From positions 1-64,000 of the forward strand of contig NCSJ02000218.1 of NCBI GenBank assembly GCA_002812745.2: 64,000 bases of DNA, written 5' to 3'. The notes beneath the pieces were generated by a model. It did no database searches. It was not told the origin of the DNA and saw only the letters and a program-made list of their open reading frames with translations. The DNA comes from Scytalidium lignicola. Lineage: Eukaryota; Ascomycota; Leotiomycetes. Below, piece after piece: positions 9,532 to 20,023 of the stretch (positions are counted from its first letter, which is position 1; the number at the start of each line of letters is the position of its first letter). The translations under genes were made by a program, and so were the position numbers.

Positions 9532-11338
9532 TTACCCATTATTTGGATTCGGAGGAACTTTATTGGCGCCGCTCATGTCAGTTAGATTAAGCGTGTGACC
9601 AGCAGCATTACCAGCAATTGGGATGTTTTGTATTGCACAAACTGCTTGAGAATCAGCTGGGATGGGTAAGCCTGTAAGTTCCTCTGGGGCTTCAATGACG
9701 GTTGCTACGAGGCCCATAACGACGTGCCATTCAATATGGCAATGGAATAACCATATACCGGGATTATCTGCCTGGAATCGTAGTACAGCGTAGCTATTGG
9801 CGTTGACCGCAATAGTATCACGTCGCATGGGTATCGCTGGGAAATTTCTAACGCCACCATTGTAAGTTCCTTTACCAGATGATGGTCTGGCGCAAACTTG
9901 GAATTGGTGGCCGTGAAGGTGGAAAGGATGAATAGCTTTGTCGAAGTTGTTTACGGTGATCTGGACAATATCGCCTCTCTCTACCACAAATGGATTGATA
10001 GTGCCATAGATTACCGGATTTGTGTTCTGTGATCCTGTACTGAAAGCTGTAAAAAGCGTTGGCACTTTCTGTGGAACATATGTTATGTTATTAAAATATG
10101 CTCTGTGTCCTGGTTAGGTTCATAGTTGCATTCTCTATTTGAATACCCTTACCTTGGTATGCCTAAGCTATCAAACCCAAAATTGAAATCCAGTGTAATC
10201 GACTTGTCTGGGGGTCCCAAGAGCGTTTGGTTATCGTATGACTGAAAAGTAAAATCGTTGACGACATTCCAATCATTCACGACATATGGAGGCGGTAAAG
10301 CCTTTGATTGATCGTAAATAATATATCCAGTTGCGTTGAACGGCCAGACTGGCGATGGGTTATTGGAGGTATAATCCTGATTCACATCCAGCGAAGCCAG
10401 GAAAGCATAATTCCTTCTAGTGGTTGGCTGGGCATTGAGGAGAAATGTGTATCGTTGTGCAGGAGCTACGCGGATTTGGTAGGCATCGTGCTCTTTGATA
10501 TAAGTGCCATCCACCTCAATCACTCTCATAGTGTGTGAATCGAATTGGAGCATTGTAGCAGCAAACGCAGCCATGCTGATGACTCTGACCTTATAAGTCT
10601 TTCCTGGGGTAAATTTGAACGTGGCTTGACTACTGTCATTCAATAAAATGGCTTCAGGAAAGGGTGGGAGCACCTGTGTGTTTGTTGGGACTAGCATCTG
10701 CTGTATCAAAAGAGGAGTTTGATCATGGTACCAGTCTGACGTCGTGAGAAGTAGCTCCTCGTCATACTGTCCTATGTAGGGATCATTGGGATCGTGCACA
10801 ATTAGAGGCCCTGCAAATGTTAATCCTGACGTTTCTTCCCTTGGGAGCCATTTATTAACTAAAGACCGCCTGAGCAAAGCAACATACCTCGTAAGCCATC
10901 TGGGTACTGGCCCATGTCATGAGAGTGATACCAGTAAGAACCTGGACTGTTAATCTAGTAAACCACATCAGCCTGATTCTTGGCATTCAAGGGAGGAAAG
11001 AAAATCACGTTGAAAGTGTATGTGAAGTTTGATCCTGGAGGAATAGGACACTGGGTCACTCCACTGGGGCCGTCCATGACCTGAGTTCCAAATTGGCTGA
11101 TACCATGGAAATGGAGGCTCGTGGTCTCATTACCAAGGCTATTGGTGAGATGCACAACCACTGTATCTCCAACAGTAGCCTCGATTGGTGGACACGGCCA
11201 TTGACCGTTGACTCCGATTACCGGCCTTGAGAAGCCGTCTGGTGCTGCAGTTACCCATCCGATATCCCAGTCGTATGTGACTGTTGCCGAGAGAGAGACT
11301 GTTGCTAACGCGAGAATTGCGAGCACGGGTTTGAGCAT
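9532..11338 (-). CDS. multicopper oxidase (Fet3/laccase-type)
   Basis: Four exons on the minus strand (11009-11338, 10888-10954, 10153-10810, 9532-10102) give 541 residues. The start [18 protein letters not shown] is a signal peptide; upstream in-frame ATGs at 11350 and 11389 would lengthen it. All four copper-ligand blocks are intact: LHFHG (near 76), WYHSHD (near 120), [10 protein letters not shown] (near 410) and HCHIEWH (near 471). Such enzymes oxidise Fe(II) or phenols by reducing oxygen to water. The opening [17 protein letters not shown] and [18 protein letters not shown] resemble the Fet3/Abr1 branch. No permease partner is nearby, and with this stop no C-terminal membrane anchor is present. 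A possible alternative ending uses the donor at 9535 and an exon at 9370-9484, adding 37 residues. Introns are 54, 77 and 50 bp. Confidence 0.9.
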
Positions 11339-12665
11339 GTTTGCGCACATTGAGCTGGATGTGAAAGTGGAATTGGGGTTATAGATCATGGAGAAATGGG
11401 GCCTCCCTCACTTATTATAAGACTTCTTACCTAGCCTCCTGACTTGAAAGATTCTTGCAGGTCCTAGGGCAATGTATCCCGATCTCTGTGGCTGCCCTTA
11501 GCTCGCCAGGGAATTAAAAGCCATCGAAAGCTTGACCAATATTGGCTCCTGTCCAGGGGACATGAGATGACACGGTGGGATTCACATTGAAGCAGACTAT
11601 AGAGATAGCTGGAGAGCCAATATAACCGGCATGCAGGCTAAGATGAGGCGGCTACGAAATGTGGAAATCATCACTGCGAAACAGACACTATCATATGCGA
11701 CATGCTCTATTTGATTATCCCGATACCGAGATATCAGGATATCAAAAATAGACTCAGCGTCCTCCTCCCGTCTCAACAAGCTCGTAATGTTTGTATAAAT
11801 ACCTGCATTAGCTTGCTGCGATGGCGAGCCCGCATGGGTCATACGGGGATATTTCCCCCAAAGATTAGATATCATAGGGTTGGCGGAGCGAGCGGGATTA
11901 ACCTGCATTTTGGGGCGCTGAAGCCTTGTGCTGAACGTCTTCGGTCCTGCAGCTCTGGGGTGCTTATATTTTCAGATGATGGAATTAGTGTTGGGGAATG
12001 TCAAATTGTTGGGCGGCTGGTTTATCCATGACAGTCTTGACAACTCATAATGCGTGTGGCTGCTGCATGAATGTATCAAATCTTAAGTAAGGGGAAAAAC
12101 CCACATGCTTAATACTAACCATTGTTTATCCGTTGATTCTGGGGCTCTCAACTCTACTGACCTGCACGAGAGAATATGTGGAAAGAGCTCCCGGATGTTG
12201 CTCGATCGGACTTGAATGGAGTATATGCAGAGTTCGGAGATTGAACAATGCGAACCAACAAATGGCAAACCAGAAACAATCAAAGACCTAATTGCTTGTT
12301 TCACTGTCAGCATATTGAAAACGCCATACGATGGTTAATCGCGGCACATTCCAGCGGAAGTCTTAGTGAGACTATATCTTGTCACTTCTGTTTCCTCTCG
12401 CTTTTGGATTTGAACAATACAAGTTTAGGTTCAATAGCATAACGGGTGATCTCTTAGAATCTCAGAATCATGATGTCTCTATTTTCACTTGCTTATATTA
12501 TAGCTACGACATTCTCATATACTTCTACATGTCAAGAAGGCTTTGCACCTTGTGCGGTATATAATCTTTCTATCCTCAACCTACGTTTGGCTGGAGCTCT
12601 GGGACCGGGTTTAGGACCAATCGAACCCCGGTATTTTAGCGTCCGGAAAATACGAGGGGCTCAGA
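11339..12665. other. intergenic region upstream of the multicopper oxidase
   Basis: A TATAATA-like element on the minus strand near 11413-11420 may serve the oxidase gene. A frame at 12470-12682 opens with a signal-like MMSLFSLAYIIATTFSY followed by CQEGFAPC; it might be the first exon of a small secreted protein disrupted by the foldback element at 12666, but the support is weak. Nothing else was recognised. Confidence 0.4.
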
Positions 12666-13156
12666 CTAATCGTCGGCCTTAAGCACTTCGTTCAGCCGAC
12701 TTTAACTCGCATTCTCTCGTAGTCGGTGGAAGCGGATGTGGTCGGAAAGCGGATGTAGTCGGTAAGCGGATATGGTCACTCATTTTGTATAAGAAAATTA
12801 TTTGAAAATCATTAAAAATTGAACCTTTTTATTTAATATGTAAGTCAAATTTAATTATTATATATATTTTTTAATATAGAATTAAGCGTTTTTAACGTAT
12901 AATTCTAAAAATAACTTCAATTAAAACGATTAAAGCAATATGTAATTGTTAAGTTATATTTATGTGTAATATTGCTTTGTTTTTCACATACATTTTGCCG
13001 AAATTTTGTAACTTTTGAAATTTTTCCATATAAAAGTTGAGCGACCACATCCGCTTACCGACCACATCCGCTTCCACCGACCACATCCGCTTCCACCGAC
13101 TACGAGAGAATGCGAGTTAAAGTCGGCTGAACGAAGTGCCTGAGGCCGACCATTAG
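12666..13156. mobile_element. non-autonomous foldback/MITE-like element with ~110-bp inverted repeats
   Basis: The ends 12666-12778 and about 13037-13156 are near-perfect inverted repeats starting CTAAT(C/G)GTCGGCCT and continuing through GCACTTCGTTCAGCCGACTT and ATTCTCTCGTAGTCGG. Inside each arm a short unit AAGCGGATGTGGTCGG is repeated about three times. The 260-bp core is very AT-rich and has no coding capacity. If TA at 12667-12668 and 13154-13155 is the target duplication, it would be mobilised by a Tc1/mariner-type transposase (inference). The arms differ at only a few positions, so it is younger than the Tc1-like relic. Confidence 0.9.
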
Positions 13157-13359
13157 GCTTTAGTATTGTTGTAGCCTCAGGTATTTGATACACTCACGTG
13201 ACAAGCCATGGCAAAAGCCATATGAAGTCATAGAGTCGGAGTCGGGGCAATTATCATACCTGTGAGACATTTTCACATGAAACGTACGTTTACAGGTGCG
13301 TATATGATATGGGTGTATTTCCCCAGCTGTAGCTGTTATTAGCTAGTTGTTTTTGATAG

Positions 13360-13572
13360 TTGAAATTCATACTGTTCGCGTACGTACCAATGATAACAGT
13401 AGCCGTAGCCTGTTCAACAAGTATTGCAGCCAGGCAAGCATTTACAAGAAGTGTTTGCGGCAGGCTAGAAGTGTTCGGGCAGGACTCTCCACTCAGCGAC
13501 CAAGACCATGCAGAAACCACGATGGTTCCTCAAATAGGCTACAGCTTCGCTCAGAATCCCCCGAAGCTCTAG
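13360..13572 (+). CDS. possible small secreted protein (70 residues)
   Basis: The frame starts MKFILFAYVPMITVAVACST, which resembles a signal peptide, followed by about 50 residues with one more cysteine and no known motif. No TATA box or splice evidence supports it, and another frame overlaps it on the opposite strand. It lies between the foldback element and the next gene. Treat it as a weak candidate. Confidence 0.2.
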   Translation: MKFILFAYVPMITVAVACSTSIAARQAFTRSVCGRLEVFGQDSPLSDQDHAETTMVPQIGYSFAQNPPKL

Positions 13573-13583
13573 TCACGTAGTTC

Positions 13584-14279
13584 TTGGGTCGACAAAGACG
13601 ACATACAGATATATATATGCCAACACCGCCTGACTTAGGACATTTCAAAGACTTCCACAAGTCGCCAAAGCTGAGAATTACAAGAGTTCACAAGATGCGT
13701 CTTAGTCCGCACTGCAAAAGCAGAAAATTCTACGAATACTTGGTCGATAACTACCTTCTCTGGATCAGTGAAGATCAATTGAAGATGTCATTCTGCTCTA
13801 CATTTCTTTCCAAGCTTATAGGTAACTAGATGTGTTATATAAGTCTCTGTCGTCAAAGTTTCAAAAACAAATTGCTAACGGAAATAACAGCATCTTCTCC
13901 CGATTCCTCAGGCCAAGTACAGTCCGAGATCGATCCTGTACATTCTGCAACCCCGGTGAGTGACGAACGCTTCAACATCTTAGAGACCTCTCAGTGCCTC
14001 TCTGTTCCGCTTAACCCGGCTTCAGGTCATGAGCTCAAGCCACAGAAACGGGAGAAACGGCAAAAGTACCCAGCTCCTGATGAAGCGACCAGTAACGACA
14101 GCCAGGATTCTATAAATACGAAGCACAGTCATGACTGCTGCGATATAATTGACGACGAGGAACCTCGACCTGCAAAGCGACAAAAGCCACGCTCAGAGCT
14201 TGACCAGTCTACATCTATCTGCCCCGAGAATACTGCAAAGTCACGCTTCAGACAACTAAGATTAAGTGGAACATGTTAA
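13584..14279 (+). CDS. hypothetical protein with nuclear-type basic clusters
   Basis: Two exons, 13584-13821 and 13891-14279, joined by a 69-bp intron with donor GTAACT, a GCTAAC branch site and acceptor AACAG, give 208 residues in frame; an internal ATG at 13617 is another possible start. The N-terminal half has a conserved-looking stretch FYEYLVDNYLLWISEDQLK followed by SFCSTFLSKL. The C-terminal half is low complexity, rich in S, P, D and E, with basic clusters QKREKRQK and RPAKRQKPR that look like nuclear localisation signals. I do not recognise a family. It may be a chromatin- or DNA-associated protein, by composition only. Confidence 0.5.
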
Positions 14280-14773
14280 GTTCGATAACATGGAGGTATT
14301 GAGCTGAGCTCACCAAGTTTTATGTCTTCAGCTAAAGACAATCTGACGTTTGCCGTTGAAAGGTGTTTGAAGGAGAGTTCTAGTGAGGAAATATAGGTTA
14401 CTCCTTTGAGGACTTGAGATTGTAAGCATGGCATTGTCATGCGAGATGATGCAAGTACCTCCACAGTGATTGTAGCTATCTCTTATTTCTCTAGCTCATA
14501 CTTTTGGAATTCTAACTGGGATATAGAGATATCGAGGTGTTCCATCACTAGGAATGTCTCATTATCATTGCAGTAAACATTATAGACGGCTGCAATATTG
14601 GGTTGTTTCAGGCGTGACCGCCACCGTTCCCGAATGAGCGCTAGTAGAAGATTTAGTCACCTCTTCTAGACTGTCCTGGAGAGTAATGGGCAATCTAGTC
14701 TTGATTCTCTTTAGGCGATGTGGAATTGCGAATTGGCTCATCTTGTATTTTAGATAAAGATGTATTATTCAAG

Positions 14774-17518
14774 ATGGCGTCCATGAATGCTGAGAGCATC
14801 ATCAGCGAGCTCAGCCTAGAGGAAAAGGTCAGCCTTCTTTCAGGCGCTGGTCTATGCAGAACGACTGCTCTCGAACGCCTCAATATTCCAAGCATAAAGG
14901 TAATTTCTCAACCGGCATGAACACATACATACAAGAATTCTAATGTTCACATCAGACGTCGGACGGTCCAGTTGGCCTTCGAGGAGAGAAGTTCTTCAAC
15001 TAAGTAAGCGATCTAATTCCACACGCAGCACGACGTGAAACTGTGAAACTCATAATAGGCTACAGGACCCAGCACATCTGCTACCAACGGGGACCGCTCT
15101 GAGTGCGACATTCGACGTGGATTTACTGCACCATGTGGGCAATGTATTAGCTGATGAGGCGCATTCTCACGGTGCGGATGTTGTCCTAGGACCAGTCACC
15201 TGTCTCCAGCGATCCCCATTAATTGGTCGCGGTTTTGAAGCCTTTGGAGAGGACCCCATCCAGAGTGGATTGTTGGGGGCTGCCTACGTCAATGGACTTC
15301 AGGAGCGCCAGATCGGTTCTTGCATCAAGCACTTCGCTGCTCATGACTAAAGTTCCGCATCCACCGAAGATGATGTTCGAATGTCAGCTCACACGCTGCG
15401 TGAGATGCACCTAATGCCGTTTCAAATTGCAATAAAAAAATCAAATCCATGGGCGGTAATGTCTACTTACCAGAAGATCAATGGCATTCACGCTAGTGAA
15501 AATCGAAAGTTACTCCATGATATCCTTCGTGAAGAATGGAAATACGACGGGTTGGTATTAAGTGACTGGTGGGGCGTGTACAGCACCTCTGAGGCCATAA
15601 ATATTGGGTTAGACTTGGAGATGCCGGGACCAACAGACTGGAGAGGATATCAGTTGGTCTGGGTAGTTCGTGCCCGAAAGGTTTCAATGGAAGCAATTGA
15701 CACAGCAGTGAAGAATGTGCTTAATCTCGTGAAAAAAGCCACGGCAGGGCGCTCGGAGAAGGTGTATGATACGAACACTGAAGTAGCACGGAAGTTCATC
15801 CGCAAAGTTGCTGCCGATTCCATCGTTCTCCTGAAGAATGACAGAAAGGTTCTTCCACTTCCCAAGCGTGCAGGTACAACTTACGGGCTAATAGGCGATC
15901 ATTGGGAGAACCTAGCCCTTGGAGGAGGCGGTAGCTCGAAGGTTGTGCCTTACTATGTCAGCAGCCCTTTTGATGCCATAGTCGAAGTGGTGGGCAAGGA
16001 TGGTGCCTCATACGAGCCTGGAGCTTACTGTAGGTTTAACATTTCCTTATGTTCTCTTTATTCGGTGCTTGACAAACAACTGAATTTTAGAGCAGCGCAC
16101 GGGTTCTCCCCATTCATAACAACAGGGCTCACATTGCCTGATACAGCAGATCCGGGTCTGTTGTTGGAGTTTTTCGGAGAAAATCCAGAAGAGTCACCTC
16201 AAACCCCATGCCTATACTCGACGACGACCAACACTAGTATGAATTTTGGAGACAGTTTACCTTTGAATGTGCTTCCGAAATACTATTTCGTTCAGATTCG
16301 AGCAACATACATGGTGCATAAATCGAAAAAATACCGCTTCGGCCTCTCTGTTTCTGGAAAAGCCAAGCTGACAATCGATGGGAGACCAGCTATCGACCTG
16401 TGGACAAGCCATCCAGAGAAGACTGACTATGGCCCAGTGTTTGATGACTTTAGCATGGAGAGGTTTACTGAACTCGACATAAAAGCAGGCGAAATAAACC
16501 AATTAGAGATTTTACTAACGAATAAAGGAATGGCTCGGACTGTTGGGGCCGCGCCTCCTGGAGAGGTTCGCCTTGGAGGGTTCGAAGTTTTGGACGAAGA
16601 CGAGGCTATCTGTAATGCAGAGGCTCTAGCGAAAAGGGTGGACGTCCCCATCATTCTTACTGGTCTCAGCTCTGATTGGGAATTGGAAGGATGTGACCGG
16701 ACGGATCTTCGCCTGCCAGGTCGTGTGGACGAGCTCATTCAGCGAGTCGCCGAAACCAATCCGAATTCTGTGAGTTTTATCTAGGTTTAGGCGGAATGAA
16801 GCTGATGCATTTGTAGATTGTGATTATTCAGGCGGGATTGCCAGTCGGAATGCCTTGGTCGAAGAATGTTAATACACTCCTCTGTGCCTGGTACGGGGGA
16901 CAAGAGACCGGTCACGGAATTAGTGACATTCTCTTTGGTGCTATCAACCTATCAGCAAGATTACCGGTGACATTCCCCAAGCGAGTTGAAGATACTTCAA
17001 CGTTTTTCAATTTTGGAAAATCAGACCGCGAGATTTGGTACTCTGAAGGAGTTTTCATTGGGTTCCGATACTATGAAAAGGTTAACCGCCCTCCTCTGTT
17101 TTACTTTGGGTATGGCTTATCCTATACGCAATTCGAATATTCAAACCTCGTTGTGCCATCTGTTTACGAGGCAAATGAGCACTACGTGATGAAGCTATCC
17201 GTCGATATCACCAATGTTGGAGCAGTGGATGGATCAGAAGTTGTCCAAATCTATGTTGCAGACCTAAAGAGCACAGTTTTGAGGGCAAAGAAGGATCTCA
17301 AGGCTTTTAAGAAAATCAGACTGGTTGCAGGCGAAAGGACAACTTGTGAGATTGAATTAGATAAGTATGATGTTTCTTTCTGGTCCGAAGAATTCAGTCA
17401 ATGGACGGCGGAAAGCGGTGACTTTGCCGTGATAGTTGGAACCAGCGCAGATCCACGGGATGAGGTGCTACGGCAGCAGTTCAAACTGCCAAAGAGTTTC
17501 AGGTGGTCTGGGATCTGA
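14774..17518 (+). pseudogene. GH3 beta-glucosidase with PA14 domain, nonsense-broken
   Basis: From ATG 14774 the reading covers SELSLEEKVSLLSGAGLC, TSDGPVGLRGEKFFN, PTGTALSATFDVDLLHHVG, the GRGFEAFGEDP block, IGSCIKHFAAHD, then after a stop MSTYQKINGIHASENRKLL, GLVLSDWWGVYST with the nucleophile aspartate, a PA14-like insert (about 16040-16560), and after an intron at 16769-16816 PWSKNVNTLLCAWYGGQETG and a fibronectin-III-like C terminus ending at 17518. This is the intracellular or secreted fungal GH3 layout with PA14. In-frame TAA codons lie at 15348-15350, where family members have glutamine after HFVANDQ-like sequence, and at 15001-15003 next to an intron donor. No signal peptide. The rest is intact, so inactivation is probably recent, or readthrough is conceivable. 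Confidence 0.85.
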
Positions 17519-18838
17519 GCAGAGAGTAGAACAAATATAATTAAAGAAAGAGCTTAGAGTATCCTCGTTCCGGGGACCAGCGTATGGGCCACGGAATATG
17601 AACCTAATCCGTATCCTGTCAAACCAACGTAAGAAATTTGGAATAGCCAATTCCTATCTATTACAGTGTTGAATCTATGTATTTAAATTTTAATTGCTGA
17701 ATAGATCAACACTTAATTATTTTATTAGGTTATAGAATTGATTCAACAACAGACTTGATGCTTATCTTTACTACTCAATTCTATGGTATTATCAAGCAAC
17801 TCCTCTCTTGCGCATCACATTTGGTTAGTAAGCTTGCCGCTGTTGTTCAGGCGCTAATCACCTTCGACCCTCAGCTCAGCCAGCTCACCTGAGAAGCTTG
17901 AGTAGCCTGAGTAACCCATCATATGATTTCGCTTTCCTGTTCTCAGCTTATCACATTTAGTCTAATTAACACTCCTTTATCAAATTCATCAAATTTTAAC
18001 AATAATGCTTACTGTTATAGCCCGGCACCTTACGGCTGTATAACAGTTTTACCACTGTCAGCATCCTAGGACGAGAAGCGTCCTAGGAAAGAAGGTGGCC
18101 TAAGATGACAGATCCCAGGACGCCGGTAATCCAGGGACAAGTGTTCTAAGACCTGGCGAATCCCAGGACAATTCATTAATCATCAGCTCGGTTAAACCGG
18201 CCTTTTTCTTCTACTCGTTTCCTCGTAGTCAGCAGAAGTGGCTGGGTCGTAACAACACTCTTGCAACTTAAGGTTGGAATTTTTTATTTTACCCTCCTTA
18301 ATCAGGTTTAAGCGTAATTAACCTTGAAACACAATTCATAATGAAATGTTAATATTGATGTTATTACAATTCAATATAAGCATTTATTTAACCAAAAGCC
18401 AAACTTCTTTGGTAAAAGATTACAAAGTACAATCTTCTATGAAAGGGGTTACCTGGAATAATTGTGTTAACTTTAAACAGGACTTTAGAGTGGTCACAGA
18501 TGTACAGCTAGCTGGCATTACAGTTAAAGAATCTCAGTACAACAGTGCTAACTGAAAGTATTTAATATTACCATTCACTTAAATTATATTCCTTCAGACC
18601 AAAAAACATGTGAACAATTTCCGCTTTGCTTATTTTCACTGATGTTCTTATGGCCTTTTTTGCTTTTCACTTCTTGTTTCTTGCTTGTTTTAAGCCAGCC
18701 GCAAGGACTTGTTAAACGGCAGATACTGGTAGTTTGCACCGAATATCAAGCCTCATATCGGGAATTAGGTTTTGTATTGGTACCTGCCATCATCACGACT
18801 CATCTTCTTTCTCTAACTTAAGCTTTGTAGCTTATCCT
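17519..18838. other. intergenic region with a possible LTR fragment
   Basis: No gene is supported. A 70-codon frame at 18346-18555 has no motif. The 18013-18254 segment looks like a solo LTR and is listed separately. The 17640-17780 and 18260-18420 parts are AT-rich. Confidence 0.4.
18013..18254. mobile_element. candidate solo LTR
   Basis: The segment starts TGTTATAGCCCGGC and ends GTCGTAACA, the TG...CA form of LTRs, and includes an 8-bp perfect hairpin CCTAGGAC/GTCCTAGG at 18065-18087. The start resembles Gypsy-type LTRs of Aspergillus from memory. No 5-bp target duplication is evident and no second copy lies in the window, so this stays tentative. Confidence 0.35.
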
Positions 18839-20023
18839 TCAGCCTTTTTCTTCTTCCCATTCGTATGCTCCGCCCTGATTGGACTGCGACCTGATCAAAT
18901 CCACTTGAGAGGATGAAGGCGATTTCCTCCACCGCCTTTCTGGCTCAACCAAGACAGATTTCGTTGCGAGAGGGGCGCCAAATTTGACGTCGACGCTCTC
19001 GAGATTTCGACGGTGCTCTCCATCCCTGCTCAGTCTATCATTGTGTATACGAACCTCAGTTTTCTTGATAATTCCGCCGGATTCAGCGTATGAGACATCT
19101 TTAGAACCATCTCCAGCGTGAATATAGGCACTGTATCCGACTTCTCTTGCCGAGTTTTTCATCAACTGGTCATGTCTGTCATTGTTAAATGTTTCTAGAG
19201 TTATGCCATGTGTGTTAGTATGACTGTGCTCCATAACCGTCAGGTCTGTAGGCTTATGGACCAGCTCGACGAGCTTGTTGAGGATGCTAAATTCCAACAT
19301 CAGCTTAACGCTGTATACAAGCGCCTTCCATGTCGTCTGAATATAGTAGAGGCCTGCAAACTCAAGGACAAGAATGCTGACATCAAGCAGGATGACAATT
19401 ACATTGACAATTATTAGGTGCATTATAATGCGATGTGCTGTTCCATTTGCTTGTATGCTGCTCTCGAGTCTCCTGAGCTTGGCTGTCTCCCAAATATACA
19501 GGCCTGAAATGGTACACTCTTGAATAAAAAAGACGGTGACCTGGATCCTTTCGTGGATCGCGTATGCCATCAAATATGACTCTGGGTGAGATAAGTGGAT
19601 GGCGTAGGCCAGGAAGATGGCAGGAGGGTGACAGATAATAGCGTCAAAGATGATCATGCCTAGGACGAACTGTAAAATAGTCCTGTTACTGAGGACAAGA
19701 TGCAGCCGTGAATATAACACAAGTGATTGGCCGGTTACCATAGCAGGCCAACTGAAAAGCATCAAAGTGACATAGATGCCAGGAATATGACACAGTGATA
19801 GGTTCTTGAGCAAGAGACCGACAGACTGAGGGGCAAGGGCCCAAGTAGCGACAATAAAGCTCCAAAAGTAAAGACCGCTGCGCTTCTTAAAGGTAGCAAA
19901 GATGATAAAGTTAAGCCCAATGAAGTTATAAAGGGTGATGCTGATGAAAGCAACCGAGGCAACTGCAGCAGCAGGGCCGCTGATAGAGAAACCGCCCGAC
20001 ACACCCCGGTCGGGGGCTACCAT
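18839..20023 (-). CDS. integral membrane protein, DUF7703-like, seven-helix type
   Basis: A single exon of 394 residues. After a short N-terminal tail starting MVAPDRGVSGGF there are about seven hydrophobic segments (roughly residues 20-42, 50-70, 78-103, 115-140, 152-172, 197-220 and 228-250). These are followed by a hydrophilic C-terminal tail of about 140 residues rich in S, R and E. Motifs such as FWSFIVATWALAPQSVG, SRLHLVLSNR and FIQECTISGLYIWETAKL match the fungal membrane-protein family annotated as DUF7703, whose function is unknown. The topology suggests a plasma-membrane protein with a cytosolic tail. No neighbouring gene clarifies its role. Confidence 0.8.
   Translation of the reverse strand: MVAPDRGVSGGFSISGPAAAVASVAFISITLYNFIGLNFIIFATFKKRSGLYFWSFIVATWALAPQSVGLLLKNLSLCHIPGIYVTLMLFSWPAMVTGQSLVLYSRLHLVLSNRTILQFVLGMIIFDAIICHPPAIFLAYAIHLSHPESYLMAYAIHERIQVTVFFIQECTISGLYIWETAKLRRLESSIQANGTAHRIIMHLIIVNVIVILLDVSILVLEFAGLYYIQTTWKALVYSVKLMLEFSILNKLVELVHKPTDLTVMEHSHTNTHGITLETFNNDRHDQLMKNSAREVGYSAYIHAGDGSKDVSYAESGGIIKKTEVRIHNDRLSRDGEHRRNLESVDVKFGAPLATKSVLVEPERRWRKSPSSSQVDLIRSQSNQGGAYEWEEEKG

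Noticed and set aside
11597..12031. Overlapping 100-110-codon frames on both strands
   Set aside because: Neither has a motif or codon pattern like neighbours; they occupy the upstream region of the oxidase gene.
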